This document shows positions 26,501-38,532 of a DNA stretch of 64,000 bases, piece by piece; position 1 is the first letter of the stretch, and every line of letters begins with the position of its first letter. Position numbers and translations under genes: made by a program. The notes under the pieces were generated by a model, which was not told the origin of the DNA, did not search any database, and saw nothing but the letters and a program-made list of their open reading frames with translations. The DNA comes from Paralvinella palmiformis (Eukaryota > Annelida > Polychaeta > Terebellida > Alvinellidae): positions 438,001 to 502,000 of the forward strand of contig JAODUP010000313.1 of assembly GCA_025642065.1 (NCBI GenBank), read 5' to 3'.

Positions 26501-27693
26501 TGCCAGCTACATGAAATTTTATATTTATTATACGATCACGTTAAGGCTCTCACCTAATAGGAAATTATAAATTGGCAATGTGCCAATAGACAATATTCTC
26601 AACTAGTGCAATATCTGATGGCAATCTGGAAAACTACGATTGTGGGCTGGGATCAGTGCTTTTCATCTGAAGCTACTAGTACAGAATTACTCGCATAAGA
26701 AGTCTGTATGTGAGGTTTATTCAGAAAGTTTGCTGATGTGTATGCACACGCACGCACACACACACATCAAAGAAAAAAATCAAAGAACTTATCAATGTGT
26801 GTCGTATTGTCTCATATACAAACAAGTTAATCGAAACTGAAAGCATCACTGACCAGTCCACAACTAAAAATAGATGCCAGGATTATGCACTGTGTGTGCC
26901 TCATGAATAAGATCTAAGGAAGTGGAGTAAACTGAATTAAATGGATTGGCTGTGAGAGGCATGTGCCAGTTGTATGTTGTGTCTGTGTTATTTTAATGTA
27001 CGTGCGTTCATAATTTCCTTATTTGAACAGATTTAACTTCAGAAATCTTTGACGTATGGCTGCAAAACGAACACCACTTACAACATTTGAATCTGTCCTT
27101 CCACATTGAAACCTATTCTGGTGATCTACCCCAACAACAGACACAGATACTTTGTCAGATCAACAAACAATTGTTTTTACAATCAGAAAGCTACAGATTA
27201 ACGGTTAATAAACATATTGTAAGTGTTAGATTTTTACAAATCATTATGACGTCTAGACGTGAAGAGATATTTCTATACGTTTAATTGTTTATAAGATAGC
27301 CTCTAAATTGGAGATATATCAATTGGAATAAAGGTGAATAAAGGGATGTTACCTGGTTGATACTGATTCTGTCATTTGATGATTTTAGAAGATAGTAATA
27401 ATGGTATTAATAATAATGAAGACGTCGCTAAAAGATTAGATTAAAGAAGGCATTATATGAGCTAATATAATGACAGCTGATAAATGAAGATGAGACATTA
27501 TTATAAAGATTTTAGAGTTAATTATTAGAATTATCATTGTGCTGTACTCTGTGGTGTCTATACTTCAGCTAAGACTGGATGCTAGTGATATAGCAGGACT
27601 TCATTATGGTATTACTACCTTAATACAACTACTGAGGTTATGTCAAGAAGATGGTATCCCTCCATTACATGTAAGTGATCAAACTGGTTCATA

Positions 27694-27763
<70 letters not shown>

Positions 27764-28135
27764 ATTTGTAATTGATAATAAGAGAACGTGAAGTCTCAAA
27801 ATGGAGGAAAATACTAACAGCCATTTTAGATCAAATATATATTCTTAAAAGCTCAAACAGATTGCTCTCTGTTAAAATAGATATGTTGAGGTCAACTCTG
27901 AGATAAGTTGTTAGAAACGGTGTTGTATTTATTTGTTTAAAAGAATAATAATAAATATGTTCCATCAATTATGATCTTATTTTCACTGTTTCCTAACAGA
28001 TTCATGATCATCCTAGTGTTCATTGTCGTGGTGTGCTCCTAGATATGTCAAAAGGTAGAGTACCACTAGAGGTAAGTGTTAACTTTATTTATTATAATTG
28101 TCTACAAAGTTCTGATTGATTATATTAATATCAGT

Positions 28136-28177
<42 letters not shown>

Positions 28178-31100
28178 TGCTCATAATTACAATCACACAC
28201 ACACACACTCAGGGAGAGAGCAAGCAGGAGAGTTATTTAGTTTTACTATAGAGAGATAATCATGTGATTATATTTATAAACTTTATAAATTGTTTATATT
28301 TCTCTAAGATTTCCATAAGGCATCTGATACAGAATCTGGCCTTCTTGAAAATTAACCAGGTAAGAAAATACTCATTATAGATGTTATTACTACTTTTTTA
28401 TTGAAAGTATTATTCGAGTCCTGTCAACTGATCTACAGTCATGAAGAAATATGAGTTTATTGGAATGTTGAGTTGAAACTAAATTGTAACTGTTATGTTT
28501 TCAGCTGTTTATTATTTACTTTTGAAGGTAACAATTGTTATAATTATCAGTTATATATGTAGTCATCAGTTGTTATCAGTTATATTTGTTATATTAAAAG
28601 ATAACAAGATTGTCAACTGTTAAGTTATATGTTAATGTTGTTATAGAGTTTGTATAATTGTCATATTTATAATCATATATGTTTAAATAATAATTAACCA
28701 ATTAATGAACATTGAAGTTATGTTGTGTATTATTAGAAAACCAGTTTTACATATTGATCGAGATTGTACAGGAATTCAATTATAATCTGTTATATTATGT
28801 TCGCTGACCAGTTAAATGTTAGTTTATTATAATTATTTAAAAATAATTGACTTATTGTTATAGTTACTACAGAAATTTCTCACAGTTATAAATTTTACTA
28901 AACTTTGCTAAACATAAATAAGAGGTGGGCCATTAATTCTGTAAGAAATTAATTAAATTTGACTGAAGAAATATATTTTTATTTGCCGCAAGTAACTTTA
29001 TATGTAGGTAACAGTGGGAAGACTGAACTACTACCCATTTGTCTTCTACAACATGAACGTAAACTTTAAAGGTTTTATTTCCAGTTACAACTCTACATGA
29101 GGTTCCAGGTGCCTCAAGATCCTGAAGTAAAGTGGCAGTTCTCATACACTAGGAGGTTAGTTAACCTTTTTCTATAAAGATTCACTTGGTTTTAGTTTAT
29201 ATATTAATATTTTTGACTAGTTTATTTGTAACTTTTAGTCTCAACTGATAGTCATTTTTGTGGTAATTGTTAATTACTGTTTATTTTGATTGTTTTAGTA
29301 CCTTGCTTCAGCTGGAGAGATATGCGAAGTCATTCGGTGTATCACTAGTGCCTGTTATAGATGTTTTACCTGGAGTTGTTTTTGAGGATCTGCCTGAAAT
29401 ATATTCATCTTTTGATCAGTACATATCCTGTTTTGTATCAACCAGGTTAGTCAAGTTTATTAAGTGCAAGTATTTATATTAGTACTTGAATTAATTACTT
29501 TATATACATATATTTTAAAGTATATCTACTACCATATCCTAAGAAAAATATAGTAATTACAGTATCGGCCAAATAATTATGTTAACCTTAGAAAAAGGGG
29601 AGTTTGGTGTGATTTACCATGATATGTATTCACCAGGTGGAGCTATCATGTGGTTTGTTCAATACAATGACTATGTTGTCTGAAGTGGCCAACCGTTAAT
29701 AGTAAAATGAAAATAATTTCCAGGGGGGGGGGGGGCTTGGAGTCAAATCATCTTTTTATTTATTCAGAAGAAAATAGCTAATCAGATTAGCCATAGTGGA
29801 CATAGCACAGACTATACATGTAAAATAATGAAGTATCATTCTGTCACTGATGTTGTGTCTATGAGTAATGCTCCAATTATGATGAAGAAAACCAAAGTGA
29901 TCATTTCAGATGGCTTAATTGTAAGCATTTGTATGAATATACTTACAGACAATTGTCACAAAACAAATATCTGGTGTTATTGTTGTCAGTGAGGGTAATG
30001 GTGGTTTTTAGGAATCATTATTTTCTGCTTCATTTAATATTCAGTAATGTTTTTCCATAAAAAAAATTTTGGACCGTGAACAAGTGTATACAATAACTAA
30101 TTACAACCAGACGCAATGATGACATATCTTATTAATAGTTTATTGGTAACAATCATAGTCTTGAAAGAATACTCAATTGTTTAGAGTCAGAAGTTCTTTT
30201 TTCAATAAATAAGCATGCTAATTACCTTACTCACCCATAGACGTGTTAGTTAATGTATTTCGGGTGTGATATTTGTTTTTATTATGCAAGGTTTGTTGTA
30301 AATAAGTTCAACAACATTTAAAAAAAAATCTTTGATATGTTTTATGATCTCACCAGTGTTTGAATATTACAAGCATAAAATTACTTGTCATTTTTGTTTG
30401 ATTAGTTGTAATGTAAAAAATAACTACTTTTTGTGAAAATATGTGGTGTTGAAAAATACAAAAAATGTCTGAATCATTATAATAATTACAATATATGTAT
30501 TTGTATATAGTTACAAATTCACGTACTACTTGTAATAGTCAAACAGCTACTTAGAAATGGAATAATGCAGAGTACTTAACTATAAACTGTTTGTGTTTCC
30601 CAAAATTCTGACTCAGGTAATTGTTTTTTTTTTGATGACTGTTAGGATAATAGTGGTGCTCCTAATATTATTTTAAATTCTAATCTTTTTATAAATTACA
30701 CAATAAGCTGAATCAGTGGTTTATATCTAATGATTATAGCTGTTAACAATGATCAAGTCAATCTACTGTACACATATCAGTGTTATGAATGTATCCTATA
30801 ACAAGTTTTATACAAAGACAATGAGGAGTGCTGTTTCATCAAATGATACCAATGGGAATGTTGTACACTAAACCTTGTCTTATATTGTAAATAATATTGT
30901 AAAGCACCTTGGAGCAGCTTCTAGCTGAATAGGGCACTATATAAATATCACATTATTTTTATTATTATATTATAAGAACACCCCAGGGACTGTGTTAGGT
31001 GATTCTAAAACACAGTTGGTTTGATTTAGATTGAGGTAGATTTATCTCGTAATAACAAAAGAAGATTGTAGAATTGACTTTTAGCTTTCTTTTTAAACAA

Positions 31101-31857
31101 GTGGAATTTTAAGGTAGTTGGTCATCATAGGATTGTGTATCATATGATGGTGTCCTATTGTTATTATAGGTCATAAAACAGCAACATGTCATGTATCATA
31201 TGATGGTGTCCTATTGTTATTATGTTGGTCATAAAACAGCAACATGTCATGTATCATATGATAATGTCCTATTGTTGATAATAACATAAATGTTGTACAG
31301 GATCTTGGCTATAGGACCACGTTTAAGCAGCTTTCTGATGGATCTATCTTCTGCTGGAGATATCATCTGTGATGATACAAAGCGTATCTTACCAGTACCA
31401 GCTAGATGTACAGTACAACTCTGTGCCTATATGTTCCATGATGCTACCGCTGCTCTGGTACACTTCCCACTGAACACTGTACTGGCTGAATATGGTTTTC
31501 AGGTTAGTGTTGTAATAGTTTATACCAAAAATCCTAATTCCATGTATAATATTTCTAAATTATTTATTTATGCAACTTGTGTGATTTCCATTGTTACTGA
31601 AAGAATGAATGTTTCGGATTAATTTCAGTATGGTAACAGTAGATATTTAAAAATTTGTGTGATAAAAAAAATTCTTAGAAATATAAACTTGTTCTGTTTC
31701 AGGCAAATTATGATTTTGCTTCACACTGTCAGAAGTATGATGAAAATGGGTATGTTTATAAATGAAAATTTTGCTAAGATTAATTCTTTTTTATTGATCA
31801 TGGTTTGTGTCAAAAAATGTACTATTGATATATCAGTATCAAGGTTGGGTGTGTGGA

Positions 31858-31956
<99 letters not shown>

Positions 31957-34953
31957 TCTGTAAGATAATTTTTTAATACAATTTTTTCGTTTTAGATATG
32001 TATAAGAATAATGAGTACTAGTATAAACATCAGGCTGTTCAGCAATCCTAATTTCCTACTTTTTTATGTGCCTTATTTTCCCTAAAAATTCCTAGTATTT
32101 TTTGCTTTTTCCTACTTTTTGTTTTGCTTTGCCCTGCATAATTTCATAATAATATGAATTGCTGTGAAAATGTGCATATCACTTGTGTTATTATAAAACT
32201 CAACAATTTTGAGAACTTATGTTTTTGTGTCATCATATATTTTACAATATGACACCAACATATTAAATTTTTAATCTCAGCGTCTATGTGAGATGAAATT
32301 TAAATACAACATGTAATAACTAGTGCAGTTCCCAATGAGGTAACTGAGGGAATGTTATACAGGTGTGGCAAAATATGAGGAACCACCTGATTTCAACTGT
32401 GCCCAAAAGGCACACCTTTAAAGCAGGGTTGAAAGTTAATGGTCGCCAGTTACGACCTTCTATTATGACAAGCGACCTTTATTACTGGAAAGGTCGCCTT
32501 ATGTGTGACTATGAAAACCATTAAATTCCATTAAAAACCTGAATAAATATGTCAGCTAACATGTTATTGGCCTGTCTCGATGTCTGAACGAAATATGCTG
32601 GTTGACCAGTCTATCATTAAATGCCTGTCTTGCGTGTATCTCATTGGTTAGTCGGCTACTGAATATTAATGAGCCAAGAAAAACGTAGAAAACGAGACAG
32701 GTTGTTTCCCTATTGTTGTGATATGTAAACAGCAGATTTGTGCAATGCTCCAGTCTGCTTCCAGACTTCCGGAACTGTCACACTTTCTTGACACTTGGCT
32801 TGGCTCAAAATCAATCACAACACCCCCATTTTGCTTGTGCCTCGGGGAGCTTACAGTTCTTCCCCCTCCCAAACACCAGCTGCATGAACTTGCTTCGTCT
32901 GTACTTTTCTGTTGTCAGACTAATATAATTTTAGTCAGGCTACCATCTGTTTTGTCTTACTAGCCTGACTGGCTCATATCTATTTTCAGTTAACTTTCAA
33001 CCCTGTTATAGTCACAGTAGCTTTATCCCTGCTTAGTGATGAATAGTTAATATGTTTAGTTTTATGTTAACACACTCTCCATCTCATATCATCCCTGTGT
33101 GATATGGGATGTAAAAGAACCACATTTCAAGCACAGGTTGCCTCCTTAATTTTCTCTACATAGTTGTAAATGTATTATGTTAGCTATTTCTGTTACTGTA
33201 ATATCTGGTTTTTGAAAAATAATGGCTAGTAACAGTGTTCAAATCCAGTAAAGTCTGTTTAATGATAGCTGTTGCATCAACTTATAAACACTTAAGAGAG
33301 TGTAGAGAGATATAAAACAAGCAAATTTAACTAAGAGTGGGCTATGGAGCTTACCAACAATAGGGACTCCTTTGTGTTTATGTTGATATGGCAACTAATT
33401 ATATGGTTTTTATTCCAAATAATAAATATATACACTCAAATCTAAATATTATAATAGATGGCAAGGAAACAATGCAAGCAGAAAATGACAAACAATCAAA
33501 ATATATTAAATTTCTTGGCATTTATCTTGATAAAAACCTCACTTGGAGATATCATATAGAAAATAAGCAAACAAAAATTTACAGATCAATCTATGCAATA
33601 AATTTAATGAAAATTTCTTCCCAAAGTATGCCTTAAAAACCTTATATCAAACTCTCATAGAAAGTCATTTAAACTATGGTATTCAAATATGGGGAAATTC
33701 AATACACAGTAGGAAACTTTAAAAAAACACGAAAGAAGATAATTCGATACATAAATACTAAACAACGAATTGTACACACTGATCCATTATTTAAGAATAG
33801 TAAGATATTAAAGGTAAATGACCGTTATCAACTTCACACCACACTATTTATGTACGATCTTAAAAACATCTGTCTACCAGACTCCTTGGACATTCTATTA
33901 AAAAACATCCCAAATAGAACAAGACAAAAGTATAACCTAATAGTAAATAAACCGAGAACAAATTATTCAGCCAGACCGCCAAAACATCAATTTGTGAACA
34001 TATGGAACAAACTGCCCACCAACTTACAAGTGTCCAAGAGTAGGAGTGTCTTAAAACCAAAGCTGAAAAATAAGATACTAATAACATATGCGGTGGATGT
34101 GAAATGTACAAACAACAAATGTCCTGACTGCAATAGATAACATTAAATCTTTCTTCCTGTCTACATGCTCTGTGTATGTGAGCCAAGTATAGACAGTGTA
34201 GACAGTATGTTACTGTTTTAATTTATGGCCTGAGATCTGGTTACACGCTACATGTTATTAGAGGTGTTTTGTGTACCCATTCTCCCTTGTCTCGTGGTCC
34301 TCTCATACGAGTCCATTCATTAACTTTTATATAATTTTATTTGTTTTCTTAAGGTTGTCACAGGAAGATGCCCTTTTTGTTATGTGACATACCTAGACAG
34401 TGTATTATAAATTCAATAATGTATCAATCCATTTCTGACTATTTTAACAATGTATACTGTTTGAAAATAAATCATATCACTTACTAATCATATGTATATT
34501 CTCAGTACTATAATTTTTTTGATTGCTTACATTCATTTATCCTGTATGAATCGGAATAATGTTGTTACATGTGCTGTTACAGTCCTACTTTATCCTTGTA
34601 TTTTCCTACTTTATTCTACTTTTTCTATAATTTTAGTCATAATATTCTCTTATTTTTACACAAAGGTGTGTTGGACAGTCTGAAACATGTTATAAATGCT
34701 ACCACACTACATTAGAGTGATAATTAATGTTTTACAGTTTTATAATATGTTTTTAATCATTTTCAGGGTACCATTCTGTTTAGTACCTGGCACTGCTGCA
34801 TGGAATAGGTATGTGATGTAACAAATTATTATTGTAGTTTATTAATGATCTCTATCTGGTGAAATGTAGTAGATTGTATTTTAGCCTGAACATAATAGAA
34901 TTACATTTGTAAAAAAATATATTATCCTCTTGTTATATGTAGCTGCTTCATAT

Positions 34954-34995
<42 letters not shown>

Positions 34996-35787
34996 GCACA
35001 GTAGGCCCCTGTTATAATTGTCAGATCTTGGACTGCCAATTCGTGGGCAATGCCATGAAATCTGCCACTGACCAATCAAAATTTTCTAAATAATTTGAAC
35101 GCATTTTCACAATTTTATAATTCATGTGTAAAAATATAGCCAATGACCACACATAACCCACAAACAGATTTATTGATCACAGACTTAATTACGCACCACC
35201 TTTGCTCAATCAGCCAAATAGACAACCCAATCACAAGTCTCCTTTATTGTGTGATTCCACCCACTAAATAAGTTTGATTCTTTTTGTTAATTCACAGCCA
35301 TTACGTATGTTTTATTTATTGCAATTAGGAATCATATTTTGTGTACAAAAGACCTCTACCACAAGATGCTACAAGACAAGACACTAGCTGTCAAGACTGA
35401 CAAGCATAAGCACAAAGGTTTCAAACAGCGCTAGGACTGTGTTACTCTACTACTGTGCACAAACCAGACAGGAAATCACAAATGGGTTTCATTACAAAAG
35501 CAGATACACAAACAAGTACATGTTTATATGTGCACATGGACCTATGAACATTCATTTATTGGTCCATATATTTTCTACAATCACCAATCACACATGGCTG
35601 TTAAAATTTGTGCAATATTTTCCATACAAACACACAGGTAAAATTTATGTTTAAGTCAACAAATAATGGTACAAAATGAGGTGAATACATGGACTCCCTA
35701 TTTTCACCCACTTGCCACCCCAACAGTGCTTGGTTTCACTTTACGGTTGACAGCTTGTGTACTCAAACATCCATGTTAACAGGGGCC

Positions 35788-35822
<35 letters not shown>

Positions 35823-38497
35823 CCTTTGGTACTGTGACCAATTTGAGATGTTTTGTTCTGTGTAATGTGTTTTATGTTTGAACATCTCCATTTTGATGAG
35901 TTTAAATTTGAGGCCATATCTCAGTTTATTCAGGAAAGATAAATTTCTGTTATTTAGTAGATTTCTGTTACTCAGACAACAATTTTGATAAATTCTAGTA
36001 TTCATATACATTTAGTGAGAAATGGGGGGGGGAAGGTATATGATGTTCCTATGATTTTATTGTTGTATCTTATTAATAGTGAGTTATGTGAAAAAGTCAA
36101 GCAATTATCAATGACAGAAAATGACTGTCCTAAATTTAATTGACATTGTCATTGTGGAAAACTGGTTAAAAAAATTGACCTTTGAAATGGAATTTGACTT
36201 TTAAATTGGAAGTTTTAATTCACCAAAAATCCTCATGTTTTTTTTTGTGTTTAATAAAGTGATAACACAACACTTTACATGTTGCTATTACTGAAGTACT
36301 TCTATCAACTGGCATCACAACTATCCACTTCCACCCAATGTCTGGTTGATCTATAAAGGCATTTTTTGTGAGCATTTGTTTAGTATATTCAGTGAGGATT
36401 ACTATGACAAAACACTGGTTTCAGTAATACGACACTACTGCATCCATCACATCCTAAACCAAGAATGGCACAAAGAGGAATAGTGTTACCTAGACATCCT
36501 GTGACTAGTTATTTAAAGTATAAATGTAGTTTAGTCATGAACCTCAGTGGAGATGCTTAGATTCACTGCTGCTAACTCTAACCAACTATAAACCTTAACT
36601 TGATCACTATATAGAACTGCCAGGCACGATACATGTGTTATAGGTCAAAGTTCAGCACGAATCATGCCCAAGGCCCATGTGATTTATCATAAATAAAGTA
36701 ATGTTAGCTATACCATATAGCTAATGTACCACAAGATGTTATAGCAAGCGAATATTCCTTGTAGCTACTCTAGGATAACACATTCTGGAAATGATATTTT
36801 TTACGATTTCTTTATATTTACATCTTGGGAACAATAACATGTAATGTTTGTAGATGTAAGTGTAAATCACAAAATTTCTTAACCTGTTTGAGATTGGTTT
36901 AAAATAAAACATATAGTACATGGAGTGCTAAATTTTCTTGTGGTTCAGTGATTCCCCCCCCCCCCACATCCATCTACATTTGACTGGCTTTATTTATGGT
37001 TCCCTATCTTGAAATACAAATAAAATGTTTAAACTAAATAAAAATACTTTGAGCCGTTGAGCTATTATTTTATAAACCGACTCTTAACCCTATTTATTAC
37101 ACATTTTTTTTACAAATTCTTTGTGTATCAAATTCAGTTATAGAATGTAATATTACTATTAATTGTTATGATTTCAGTTTTGCTGGGTGTCCTGAGGCTG
37201 CTGTTAGCAACATATATAATGCCGTCCAGGCAGCTGTTACATCTGGTGCTGTTGGGGTAACCGTCTCGCATTGGTCAGGAATTGGTCATGTGACCCACTA
37301 TCCTATGAGTCTAACAGGAATCATAACTGCTGCTGGTCTTTGTTGGAATTCACAGATCAGCCTGGTGCTTATTTCTATATATATTTTTTTCTGTTATAAA
37401 AGAATCTATCGATTTTTACAAAAATTGAAATTTGTTAACACCCTCAGTTTATGGTCATGTTTAACATTCGTTTATGGCTGTATCAATTTGTTTTATTATA
37501 GGATTTCATACATGCCAATTTGCCAGATTTATTAAATGTACATATATTAGAGGATGATGGCAATATAACGGGTCAGGTTATCTTGGAGCTGGGCAGGGCA
37601 GAGACATACATACTACGATGTTCAAGGAATCAAGATGGTATAGTAATTGTAATTTTATCCAATGATCTGTACACAATTTAATTATTTAGTTGTTAAGTAC
37701 TGTTTTTTATAGTTGGTAGAATATATTTGGTATATGAAAACTAACAGAATTAGTTTTTCTATCAATAAAAGTTCAGTAATATGTATTAAAAAAGGTAATT
37801 GTTGTTGACAAATTTAATTGTTACTCTTATTACTTTATAGGATCTGATAATAGTAAATTGCCGGCTGAGAAGGGTACAACATTGTTCCAGCTACTGTCAC
37901 ATCCTGATGACGTTTCTTTGGAACACTTAACTCCAGAAATATTTCAGGTTCGTCATTCTACATAATAATGTCAATTATTTAAATAGACTTCATTAAACTA
38001 AAATTGAGGAGTAGTATAAAATACTGATCAATTCTCAATGTTTTTAGAAATCCATGCGTCACATAAGAAAATGTCAGTCTGAGCTAGAAAAATCTAAGAT
38101 GCATTGTCCTGATGGAGATATTATTCTGTTGGAGCTAAAGATGACTGTAGATTTCATGTTGACAGCATGCAAGTAAGTATATGGGGTTTCTCATAGAGAA
38201 ATAATAATATATTTAGGTGATTTGTTCGAGTTTTGAACGTCTAGGTATTGTGGCGATCAACAAATTCATTATGTCTCATTGTGTAAAGAAATATGAAACA
38301 ATGGATTTCTTGAGGCTTATCATTAAATTATATAAGTAAATTATAAAACTTTTCCTGAAAGTTAGTATTTAATACAATGTGAGCTTTGTAAACCTCTTCT
38401 TGTTCTGTTTCATTAGTTAACCAATATTTATCACTATGTTTCAACAACTTATTTGTATTGTCCAGCAGTTCTCTGCAAGCCATTTTCTAAACACCCA

Positions 38498-38532
<35 letters not shown>

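Larger units (their letters stand above)
29446..31300. other. Intron 14 of the ankyrin-GH20 gene
   Basis: Holds a G-tract near 29725, a LINE or SINE 3' tail at 30880-30965 and the repeat array at 31135-31282. It interrupts the gene just before the expected catalytic site. I found no extra exon that would restore a catalytic D-E pair. Confidence 0.6.
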
